Part shown: positions 48,560 through 58,039 of the stretch, piece by piece
Numbering within the stretch: the stretch's first letter is position 1
Layout: each line of letters opens with the position of its first letter
Assembly (NCBI GenBank): GCA_028023455.1
Contig: JAQFVV010006270.1
Span: 3,870,834 to 3,934,833 of the forward strand
Length of the DNA stretch: 64,000 bases
Reading direction: 5' to 3'
Source of the DNA: Epiperipatus broadwayi
Lineage: Eukaryota; Onychophora; Udeonychophora; Euonychophora; Peripatidae
Notes under the pieces: generated by a model
What the model saw: only the letters and a program-made list of their open reading frames with translations
Databases searched by the model: none
Told to the model about the DNA's origin: nothing
Made by a program: the position numbers and the translations under genes

Positions 48560-48960
48560 TAAATCAACTGTAACGAATGGCAGGATGTTTTGGGCTTACA
48601 AAAATGCAACTGCCTCACTTTCTCTGTTTGGGACGTCCCACAAATATAATAACATGGTAGACATTTTGTTCTTCTTTTTCAACTCTCGTCCGAGTCACGA
48701 CAGAAATGGTATTTTTCCACAAACAACTCCAATCGTCTGCCAGAGAGCTTGAGAAATTTTATTTTGTCTTTTTTGACCCCCAAAAAAGCCAAAATTAGCC
48801 AAAAAAAAACATTTTGACAAATATCAATAATACACTGAAAATTACCAGTACGCAAAAATCTTTCAGTTGGGAAATACAGAAAATCATAAACATCAACAAA
48901 TAAACACTTGAAAAAGATGACAATGCTCACACTCTCATCTTAAATTCTAGCCACAATACA
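48560..48960 (-). other. possible ORF remnant inside the transposon
   Basis: An 83-codon minus-strand open stretch at 48679-48930 has less biased composition than most frames here (KFLKLSGRRLELFVEKYHFC). It could be a transposase fragment, but I recognise no motif. Confidence 0.25.
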
Positions 48961-49253
48961 AATTCTGTCAATATGCATAGGAATTCAACCCGCAATGAAA
49001 TCAACGGCAAACTATACGATCATAGTATTGTTAGTAGACGTAGTGTTATTGAATGCGGAAGAATTGGCCGCATATTATAACCACTACATATGATCTACTC
49101 GTATATTAGCCGTAGGTTCACCATGAAAGCGGTATAATTCTGTGTTTTTACACAGAACAGCGCCACCAAAGGCTGCACAGTTAATAGTTTACTAGAACCA
49201 AAGATTGTAATATTAACTCGTAAATCGCAAGATTTCGTGAATGTTAATTTGTA

Positions 49254-49440
49254 AACGAAATAGTGGACTTAAATCATGGAGAGAATAACAGCTTCATGCT
49301 CCCAAATCAAGATGCTTCAGATTGGCCTATATTAGTGGAAAGTTAGATTAAAGATAAGATGGCTGCTCTTATCTTTATAAGAGTCACTATCTTGTGCCAT
49401 GATTTGAGAGGTCCCTTTATCAGCAATTAAAGATATTGTT
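49254..49440. mobile_element. family F copy, diverged
   Basis: AATAGTGGACTTAA, CTTCATGCTCCCAAATCA, AGATGCTTCAGATTGGCCTA, AGATAAGATGGCTGCTCTTA and ATGATTTGAGAGGTC match the order at 40110-40270. The central palindrome is changed. It abuts the right TSD of the 2-kb transposon. Confidence 0.75.
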
Positions 49441-49444
49441 TGAC

Positions 49445-50055
49445 TATTATAAATTTCAAGGTGCATATGATTCAGGTTAAAGCCTGTCAAAACATTAGTA
49501 TAAATTTCAGAGATTAAAAACTTGAAAATACTGTCAACTATTTAAAATCTACTTTAGAAGTCATTTTTGCAACTTGAATAAGTCATTTTAAAAAAATATT
49601 TAATTCCTAGTGCAACTAGAAATCCAGTTACAATAAATTACAAATATTTATTCAACAAATGTATTTAAAAAAAAATTTAAACTCAGCACAGACAATTTTA
49701 TGATGTTTTAATAATGTGTATATATATTGACAAAAAAAAATCATAAGTTATGAATTATATAAACCTCATAAGAAGCTATGTGGGAATTTCTGCCAAACTA
49801 TTTTCACTACTATCACAAGGACTTTACATTATTTGAATCAATAACATTTTTTAATTACTTAAAGAAAAAAAAGGTTTTCATAATTTCATTAATATTACTT
49901 AGGTATATATTGACATGTATTATTTTAAGAAACTAATATTTTTGCTTTTTAACCTCATGAATTAATATTATTAATCAATCATGTATATATTTTGAATTGA
50001 AAAAAATATATAAATTGTGATTGAAATATATATATGTGGGGAAAAAAGCAAATAA
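49445..50055. other. AT-rich DNA, no feature recognised
   Basis: No gene or repeat identified. Confidence 0.5.
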
Positions 50056-50057
50056 TG

Positions 50058-50485
50058 TTTTATAATATATAGGGATTTGAACTCAGACTTCCACACGACC
50101 CTCAACCATCCATGCTATTTCATACCACTGATAGATTTGATCACCCACATGTCGAAAATATAAATAATCATCAATATACGAATTTCATGCTAAACCAGCA
50201 CTCATCAGTTGGTCCAGATTATCATCTCCACAAATATATACAATCAAAGCTCAGCTTATATTAAGATAGCCAATCTTCATACTTTAATGGGCAGACTTCA
50301 AACCACTCCACCCCACAACTCTTCAGCCATCCATTTTTCTTGAAAATCTGATGATGGAATGCTCAAAGCTCACCTTAGTACCAACCTTCTCATCCTACCC
50401 ATGTTGACCACAATTCACTGACCTTTCATGTACAGGACATAATCCATTTACATACATGCACGAGAGATGGGCAGACCTCACAGCA
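50058..50485 (-). mobile_element. hammerhead/tRNA-like repeat (retrozyme-like), best copy
   Basis: Minus-strand order: GTCTGCCCATCTCTCGTGCA at the 5' end, GGATTATGTCCTGTACATGA, TATGAAGATTGGCTATCTTA, hammerhead (50163-50224), CGACATGTGGGTGATCAAAT, then GTGGTATGAAATAGCATGGA, and GTCTGAGTTCAAATCCC matching a pol III B box. An AT-rich end follows. About 430 bp, non-coding. The tRNA-like half suggests pol III transcription and the ribozyme suggests RNA self-cleavage; both are inferences from motifs. Confidence 0.75.
50163..50224 (-). ncRNA. hammerhead ribozyme, type I, intact core
   Basis: Minus strand in order: outer stem I GATAATC, loop TGGA, inner CCAA, core CTGATGA, stem II GTGCT-GGTTT-AGCAT (5 pairs), core GAAA, short stem III (AU/AU, loop UCGU), cleavage triplet AUA, inner UUG, outer GATTATT. 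The outer stem I pairs 7 of 7 including one G-U. Both catalytic boxes are consensus. The AUA triplet and two-pair stem III make it a weak but formally allowed NUH hammerhead, like the minimal type-I forms known in animal retroelements. Confidence 0.7.
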
Positions 50486-50489
50486 CTTT

Positions 50490-50730
50490 ATTTTAATATA
50501 AACTGAGCTTTGATTGTATATATATTTGGAGATGATAATCTAGACCAACTGACGAGTGCTGGCTTAGAACAAAATACGTATATTGGTAATTATTTATCTT
50601 TTCGATATGTGTGCGATCAAGTGTAGAAGTGGTATGAGATAGCACGGATGGTTGAGGGTTGTGTGAAAGTCTGAATTCGAATCCCCTATATATACAAGTA
50701 CAGGTATGAAAAAGCCTGTACTGTAGAAAA
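50490..50730 (+). mobile_element. hammerhead repeat, partial copy in opposite orientation
   Basis: The plus strand starts in the TTAATATAAACTGAGCTTTG segment and contains the hammerhead region and the tRNA-like region. A box-like TGGTATGAGATAGCACGGAT is followed 42 bases on by B-box-like AATTCGAATCCC. The tail hairpin AGTACAGG-loop-CCTGTACT lies at 50697-50722. It faces the 50058-50485 copy head to head, making a 630-bp inverted repeat. The 5' half of the unit is missing. Confidence 0.75.
50533..50594 (+). ncRNA. hammerhead ribozyme motif, GAAA box mutated
   Basis: GATAATC ... CCAA, CTGACGA (allowed CUGANGA), stem II GTGCT-GGCTT-AGAAC with one mismatch, then AAAA where GAAA is required, UACGUAUA, UUGG, TAATTATT. 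Stem I inner pairs 4 of 4. The G-to-A change in the second box fits CpG decay (CGAAA to CAAAA) and should abolish cleavage. Confidence 0.65.
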
Positions 50731-50739
50731 AATTCATAT

Positions 50740-50950
50740 TTCAAATAATGTTTTGTAAATGATTTAAAACTGACTTAAGTTATGTTACAGTTTAATTTAT
50801 TTTAATATTTAATATTAGTTTAAAAGAATCTAGAACACAAAGCATTGCTACTTCAAATCAATATTCCTTTTAAAAAGAAATTTGTATTAATAAAAAAAAA
50901 AATCTTACTTTACATATTTTTAAAAATATATATAAACACTTAATATACAA
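50740..50950. other. AT-rich DNA, no feature recognised
   Basis: Possibly the 3' remainder of the RTE fragment on the minus strand, but no motif is visible. Confidence 0.35.
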
Positions 50951-50954
50951 AAAA

Positions 50955-52070
50955 ATATTGAAAAGAATTGCTCTGAAATACTGTTTCTAAAAACAATCAC
51001 ATCATCTACAAAATTCTACATGACTTTATTTTTACTCCCTTAGTTTCCATTTTAATTCACAAAATACTTCTTGTATAATAGACATAAAAAGTTTGGGAGA
51101 TAATGAATCATACTAAAGTATATCCTTATCAATGTTAATCTTCTTAGTATTACCATATAAGATAATCACTATTATTGCATTTTGATAAATATTCTTTAAA
51201 ATATAACAGTATCCTGGATCTATACCTTGATGATCCAAAGCTTTAATCACTATAGAAATATTTATACACTCAAATGCCTTTTCATAATCTAAGAAATCCA
51301 AAATATAATGCCAAATTATATTCATTGGCACTTTCTACAACTATTCACAATGCTAAAATCATTTTTAAACCCCCTCCCCCCTTTTTATTGATTAAAATCC
51401 AAGATTTGTTCTAGACAACTTGTAATTATCTTGGTAAAGAATACTGATAGGTCTATAATTTCTAATATCTTATTTATCACCTTTCTTAAATAACAATATT
51501 CCTAATATATTAATTCAATCATATGGTACATGTTTATAATGTAAACATTTGGTATATAGCTTTCCCAACAATTTTTTTATTTCTTCGCCCGTTTCATTAA
51601 AAATATCTATAATAATTCCAATAATTCCTGAAGCTTTTCCCTTTTTCATAGATTTAATTACATACTTCATTTAGAATACTTTATAATTTAGTAGATGTTG
51701 TAATTATAGAGGATACTTTGTTTTCTTGTTGTTTATTACTTGTAGAACTCTTCCAGAAATTTCACAAAGTCATCTCTCTTTTCACTAATAATTCCATCTT
51801 TTCTTTTTATAGTGGACATAACTTTTATTACCAAAATATTGTTTTACACTTTTGACACTTTTATTCTCTTCTATAGCTTTCTTTATCAATTCACGATTAT
51901 ATTTTCTTATATCATTGACTCTTTTTTCAAATTTTCATATTTCTTCTTTTCTTATACAAAATATAGTCTCTTAATTATCTTTTTACAACTATCATTAATA
52001 TTACAAGGAGCCTACCAAATTTGTTATAATTATCAATTACGCTCTGCTTTTAATCTAAACAACTTAAGAG
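50955..52070 (-). pseudogene. RTE-type LINE reverse transcriptase fragment
   Basis: Minus-strand pieces in order: KYNRELIKKAIEENKSVKS (about 51900), DGIISEKRDDFVKFLEEFYK (51790), MKKGKASGIIGIIIDIFNE then EEIKKLLGKLYTKCLH (51640), ILLFKKGDK and NYRPISIL (51500), FLDYEKAFECINISIVIKAL (51290), SPKLF (51090), and FVDDV (51010). These are the linker and palm/fingers motifs of an RTE-clade RT: GKA-G-DGI, NYRPISLL, D-x-x-KAFD with the first catalytic Asp, and the F-x-DD catalytic pair. Stops and frameshifts throughout; a C/G homopolymer interrupts at 51370. The endonuclease and the 3' tail are missing. Confidence 0.85.
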
Positions 52071-52114
52071 AGGTCAATACATATATATTTATTAGTTTAG
52101 TTTTGAATAAATTA

Positions 52115-53365
52115 TAATTTATTTTTTTAAAACAAAAAAACAACGTAGCAATAAAACATCTGGTAGTTCTAGCAAGAATACTTTTAAATCGCTAACTTTT
52201 TAATTGATTATATTGAACTATTTACATGAATATTAAAAAAACTTTCGTGAACGTTATTGCAAAAGCGTAAATGAAAAAAAAAAGAAAAACTTTAACCACG
52301 ACTTTTTTTTAAATTTTATTTATAAAGATATTATTCAGACATTTTTTTCTTAAATTTATAATTTTATTTCAATCCTTTCTGAATTAATGATTTTTCTGAT
52401 AACTGATGATAACTTAAAAATTTGTAAAAACAAACTATAAAAAGTAAAAAAATATATATATGGGATTAATTTAAAAAAGTAATTTATTTTAAAATGTGGC
52501 TTTTCCACGATCTTTTTAATTATTTTGTCTATAAATGAAGCTACTGTTTTAATCTTTCCTGGTATAATTTTTTTCCCATCCATTATTCAAAATATATATA
52601 GAAGAAATATTTGTAAATGTTTTTAAATATAAGACAATTGTAAAAATGTTTATATTTAAAAAATAAATAAAAGTTAAAATATTTCTTTGAAGAGATTTGT
52701 AAATATCGTGAAAGAAAAATTTTCTAATCTTTTAATTGTTCTCACAGCTACGCTACAAATCAATAAACTGTAATTAAATATATAATAATAAAATTTGACT
52801 ACATTTTTAACAATCACAATTTAAATACAGTAACACAAAAGGCACTGTATATAATTATGGCTATTATAACTTTGTGCAGATAGTTTGATTGTATGGTTAA
52901 GTTGTAGATACTGATATATATTTAATTGTACGTACTAGAATGCAAAACAAATACCATTTGCTATAATTATATATATTTATAATTAAATAAAATGTTCTGT
53001 TCAATTGAATAAACACTGAATTTCTTTAATATATATCTTAATAATACTCAAGTTTTATATAAGTTACTAAGTAAGATTACTAAAAAAATTCAACCCTATG
53101 TTGGAATTACATAATTCAGAAACGGATATTTTCATTACGTGACCATCTACGTGGCCTGCTCACATTAGATAAACGAGATTAGATTGTAATTTACATTTAA
53201 TATTTATTTAAGTTTTTATCAGTCTATTGTGCTTTGCATGCATGAAAAATATATAATTATTGGGTTTGAGGTATATTGTTGAATTATTATTTCATAACTT
53301 CTAATGGTTCAACAAAACAGAAATAATAAAGTAAAAGGGATGAAATTCTGTCAACTATCTTTATT
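52115..53365. other. AT-rich DNA, no feature recognised
   Basis: No gene or repeat identified. Confidence 0.5.
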
Positions 53366-53371
53366 TTTTGA

Positions 53372-53803
53372 TAATTAACAACTCTTATGTTTTTGAGACT
53401 TGGACACTTAATAGAAGAGCAATACAGAGACTTCAGACCACTCAAATAAATACGGAGAGATGCATGTTGAGAGTAACAAGAAGAGATCGAAAACGCAATG
53501 TATGGGTAAGAGAACAAACAGGTGTTACTGACCTCATTGAAAAAATTAAAAGACTGAAGTGAAGTTGGGCTGGACATGTTGCTAAAAGAGATGATAATAG
53601 AGGGACAATTGAAATTTTAAAATGGATTCCAAGAGATTGTAAAAGACCCAGAAAGAGTCCACATGTGAGATGGATAGATGAAATAACAAAGTGTGCAGGG
53701 GTGATGTGGAGAAGAGAAGCTCTAAAGACAGGAAAAGATGGATTGAACTTGGAGAGGCCTTCCTCCTGCAGTGGATTGATAATGGTTGATGATGATGATG
53801 TTT
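53372..53803 (+). pseudogene. RTE-type LINE 3' end with (GAT)n tail
   Basis: The plus-strand frame reads ETWTLNRRAIQRLQTTQ, CMLRVTRRDRKRN, VTDLIEKIKRLK, a stop where W is expected, SWAGHVAKRDD, WIPRDCKRPRKSPHVRW, DEITKCAGVMWRREA. A frameshift follows, then the remains of LQWIDNG. GATGATGATGATG follows the stop at about 53790. It covers the last about 140 residues of the polyprotein, longer than the 24.7-kb copy. The two agree closely where they overlap, so this lineage was active comparatively recently. Confidence 0.85.
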
Positions 53804-53809
53804 TGATAC

Positions 53810-54455
53810 AAAAATCTTGCCTCATTTAACTTATTAGATAAAACATTTTTTGACATTTTCTTTACTTTCAACCTTAAAAGTTTCTTTCATGGTTTTAAAA
53901 TAATGATTTAACACAAAAATATTTACAAACATAGTAAAACTTATAGAAGATATAAACTCAGCAAAAACAATTGATAATACTATTAAGACTAAATCTTACA
54001 ATGAAATCCAAGTAATGTTCACATTTCACAATATTTAAACATAAGATAAACTGAAATGATAGTAACTCCAACTCACATACAATAAAATAATAATTAAATT
54101 AACAAAGTAATTAATTTTTAAATAATTCAAAAATATTAGTAACAAATTCAATCTAATGATAACCATGACAATAATCCAAATAGCTAACCAATGTGTTGTT
54201 ATTCATGTATATTTTTTTTTAAAAAAAAATCTAGAAATAACAGCACACAAAATAAAAATTCTAACAGAATACACAAGATACAAAAATGATATAGAGTTTT
54301 TTATTTAAGCATACATATAATTAATATTAGATCTGATCCAGTTCTATAAACTATTACCTGCATAGATTTCATAAAATATGTAGTGTGATAAAATTAATAT
54401 TTTTAAAAAACTGCTCATTCAATGTTCAACATATATTTTTAATCAATATAGCATA
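53810..54455. other. AT-rich DNA, no feature recognised
   Basis: No gene or repeat identified. Confidence 0.5.
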
Positions 54456-54462
54456 TTAAATG

Positions 54463-55075
54463 GTCAAAATAAGAGTCATAAATCACATGACCCTATACTC
54501 TTAAGCTTGTAAGTTATAAACAATGAGGTTTGCCAATTCCTCAACAAGCTTTGTGATAAATGCTTAGCTAGAGAAAGCATTTAAAATATCTCTGTCGGGA
54601 CCCCCCCCAACCTCTGACCATGTTTCGTGCTCTGGCACTCCTCAGAGAGGTGCTAGCATAGGTTCAGACACTAGATCTAAAAACACTAACCCAAAGCCAG
54701 CATTTAACTAAAAGTTATCTATTGAGTGAAAAATCTGAAATTTTCAGACACCTACATGTCTTCAAACCCAGCTATCCAACTCAAATAGCTATATGGGGTT
54801 GAGAGATCTTCAGCCATACCATATATTAGTAGCCTTAGCAATATAACATTGCATAAGACTTAAGGCAGAGACTATAAATAGTCAAAATAAGAGTCACAGA
54901 TCACCTGATCCTATAATCTTAAGCTTGTAAGTTGAGGATTGCCAATTCCTCGACAAGCTTTGTGATAAATGCTTAGCTAGAGAAAGCATTTAAAATATCT
55001 CTGTTAGAAGCCCCCCAAACTTCTGACTATGGTTTCGTGCTCTGGCACTCCTCAAAGAGGTGCTAGGTTAGGTCT
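54463..55075. repeat. tandem duplication of a 418-bp unit
   Basis: 54463-54665 and 54881-55072 match at roughly 88-90 percent by eye. Shared blocks: GTCAAAATAAGAGTCA, CTTAAGCTTGTAAGTT, GCCAATTCCTC-ACAAGCTTT, GATAAATGCTTAGCTAGAGA, TTTCGTGCTCTGGCACTCCT, GAGGTGCTAG. Each contains small hairpins (AAATGCTT/AAGCATTT and GCACTCCTC/GAGAGGTGC). GC is higher than around it. No coding frame; family unknown. Confidence 0.85.
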
Positions 55076-55079
55076 AATA

Positions 55080-56710
55080 CCAACTTAGCAATAATTTAAA
55101 TTAGTAATATATTTAACCCAAATATCCAATGAATATCATATTATATAATTTTAAACAATTTATACAACAGAAAAAACTAATTAGCAGATACATCCCAAGA
55201 TGTCTCCTCATGGTAGTTCTAAAGACACCCTGTAAATGTCCTGTTACCATTACAGCTAACTGAAGCTTAGAATTTACTCATAAAAGCTACAATAATTTAG
55301 ACATAGTTTTGGTCAATAGATGGAACTTATTATGTTGCAAAAAAGAAAAGACAGAAACTTCAATGGATGCTATTATTGGCTCTAAGATGTGAAATGTATT
55401 TTTTAAATGTCATATAAAGTTACATAATATTGAATAAATAAATATGCTTAAAATGAAATGGAAAGCATACAATCATAGCTTTACTTTATTCAGATATGTT
55501 TTCTAGTAATAAAAAATACTATTTATCCTCTTTTTAAATCTTTAACACTTGGAAAAAAATATTATTTTTAATATTTCTAAAACTAAATATATTACTCATA
55601 AAAGTATATAAATGACTAAAGTTTTATTTCTCTACTATCTCATACAAATAGATTAACTTATATTGAAAAAAAAATTTTTTTTAAAAATCCACACAGGAAG
55701 GGTTAAATTGTTTGCCCAAGCAAGAAAAGATAACTTGACAACAGAATTACACAAAAAGTAATATTTGATCAATGTTGGAGGATATTTTGCAATCATTTAA
55801 ATTATTTAGTAATTAATTTGTATTACCACTTACAATCCTTAAAGATTTTCAGATGTTCCAAAAATTTAACTTTATGATGATTAAAATTATACAATTCAGT
55901 ACTCCTACCTGATCTCAACAATGATATTTTATAAATTTGTCTGATATAATAACTTTTTATAAGAATTAACAAATAAAATTATTTATATAAATATATTTAA
56001 TTGATACTTTTTAATAAAATTAGGTTTATAAAATATGAATCTAAAAAGAACAAAAATACTTAATGAAGTGCTGAATACACAGTTACTACACCAATTGATT
56101 TTTTTTAAACTGCTACTTTCAAATAATTCTTTTTTTTCTTTTCAAATTTTGATTTCTTTCCTTCTATAATCATTTAAATAAAATTCAGATAGTCAAAAAA
56201 ATATTTCGAAATATTAAAATTTTTAAATTTGCAAAATTTGATAGATGTGAATAAATAAATTATTTATAAAACAGTACTTTGATTTTGACGATTATTTTGG
56301 AAATAAAATGTTTGTGCAAAGTTTTATAGCCAATTTAATTTAATCTTAAATAAAGGAAGTGCATGCAATTTTAATATCTATGCAAATTTGGTTTATTTAA
56401 AATAATTTATAATAGGACAAAATTATTAACAATCACTTTAAATAAATTTATAGATATTATAATTACATATATGCTTCATATGAATATCTTAATATTTATA
56501 TTCTTATCAATTATGTATTTAATTCATTATAAAAATATCTTCTTAATTAAATATACACATATCCATCTTAATTTAAGTCCTATCAAGGAATTCCCAGTTG
56601 TAAGAATCTGCCGTAAAATCTTCCATATTTGAATAAATAATTGTAAATAATATGTAAAAAAAATTCCTGAACCTCCATGAATAAAACAAATCAAATCTAT
56701 AAAACATTTA
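55080..56710. other. AT-rich DNA, no feature recognised
   Basis: No gene or repeat identified. Confidence 0.5.
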
Positions 56711-56712
56711 AA

Positions 56713-56941
56713 ACTAAAATCTCAGTACATGCTGCGCCATGAATGCTTAATTTTAGCAAAAGAGACTTTTCACTTCATGCTCCCAAATCAAAATGCTTTA
56801 GATTTGCCTATATAATTAAGAAAATAGGTTGAGAGATAAGAGGGTCCCTCTTATCTTTATAAAGTCGAATCTTGCGTTATGATTTGGAGAGGTCTCTCTT
56901 GCTAAAATTAAGCACTCAAGGCGCATGTACTAAGATTTTAG
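56713..56941. mobile_element. family F MITE, simplest copy
   Basis: Terminal inverted repeats of about 50 bases: CTAAAATCTCAGTACATG ... CTTAATTTTAGCAAAAGAGA at the left against 56892-56941. Centre: CAAAATGCTTTAGATTTGCC and the perfect palindrome GATAAGAGGG-T-CCCTCTTATC. About 229 bp, which is probably the basic unit from which the 39.7-40.3 kb foldback was built. Confidence 0.8.
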
Positions 56942-56944
56942 CCT

Positions 56945-57740
56945 TATATAAGTAAAACATTTAAAAGTAAATTTTCTCAGCTGCAAGTAAAAAAAATAAA
57001 AAAATAAGACTACTTATAGTCTGAATATAAAACTATTATACAAGGAATCTAAAAATTAAAATCTTTTCTCTTTTTTTTTTTCTAGTTTCTTTATAATTTT
57101 TAACATTAAGTCTTTATTATCTGTTTTAGTACAATTTTTGGTAAAAAAAAATTCCCTTAAGTATGGAATGATCTAAATAATTTTTTGCTTCCCAATGAAG
57201 TTTAATCATAATTTATTGTTTTTTTTAACTAACATTAGTTCAAAATGTTTTAAAAAACTGTAAATTTAATTACTATCAAATAATAACAATATTTAGTTGC
57301 ACAGAAGTCATTTGATGTTAAACCATCAAAGGAACAAGTTGAGTTTTGATACAGGAAACTTCAGCTTTCAATTCCATTATTCTATCATTATGCCACATCA
57401 CACAAAAAAATTATTTTTAATATATTGTGTATATATATATGAAGTATCTTTTTTTTATTTTAAAGTGATCCTATTTAAAGTTTATTTTAATAATTCTTTT
57501 CAAAATTAGATTTGCATTACAAATGAATTTTTAACTGGTCTTTTTTTAGTACCCATTAACTATTAAACAGGATACATTAAATCAAATGTCACACTATCTA
57601 ATCAGTCAAGAAAATGTTATTTATACTGAAAAATGGATAAACACTATACTGATATAAATACAATTTTGATTGGAATTACTTCTAATTTAGAAATGTGATG
57701 CAATATATATACATTCAAGGGATTGTAAATCTATAAAAAA
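56945..57740. other. AT-rich DNA, no feature recognised
   Basis: No gene or repeat identified. Confidence 0.5.
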
Positions 57741-57748
57741 ACAGAGTT

Positions 57749-57770
57749 TCAATAATAATAATAATAATAA
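57749..57770. repeat. (AAT)n microsatellite
   Basis: About seven uninterrupted AAT units. Confidence 0.9.
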
Positions 57771-57930
57771 TTCAATTCACTTTATTTACCGTACAAAACT
57801 ACAGCATAAAGCCAATTACAGTATTGCACCATAACAAAATATAAATACATAAATGAGTTTAAATGACAAATTATTAATATAAGTATGTGCCATATTTAAT
57901 AAAAGATAATAACACATTTAAAAATCTAAA

Positions 57931-58036
57931 GGAGCAGCAGCAGCAGTAGTAGTAGTAATAGTAGTAGTAGTAATAATAATAATAATAGTAATAGTAATAC
58001 TAATAATAATAGTAATAGTAATAATAATAATAATGG
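57931..58036. repeat. compound (AGC/AGT/AAT)n microsatellite
   Basis: A run of about 35 trinucleotides grading from AGC through AGT to AAT, ending at a short G run. On the minus strand it translates as poly-Leu, which is why an open frame appears there. It is not a gene. Confidence 0.95.
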
Positions 58037-58039
58037 GGG

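Larger units (their letters stand above)
47181..49199. mobile_element. 2.0-kb DNA transposon, identical 44-bp TIRs, 8-bp TSD
   Basis: 47181-47224 and 49156-49199 are exact 44-base inverted repeats beginning GGTTCTAGTAAACTATTAAC. AAAGATTG flanks both sides (47173-47180 and 49200-49207) as a perfect 8-bp target duplication. An 8-bp TSD suits hAT, P or Merlin; the GG start and long TIR lean towards Merlin, but I cannot decide. The interior is T-rich with internal duplications and no intact transposase. Perfect ends imply a recent insertion. It landed between the 46.9-kb SINE segment and a family F copy. Confidence 0.9.

Noticed and set aside
53442-53825. 127-codon minus-strand open stretch
   Set aside because: Antisense to the RTE C-terminus; the RTE motifs are on the plus strand.
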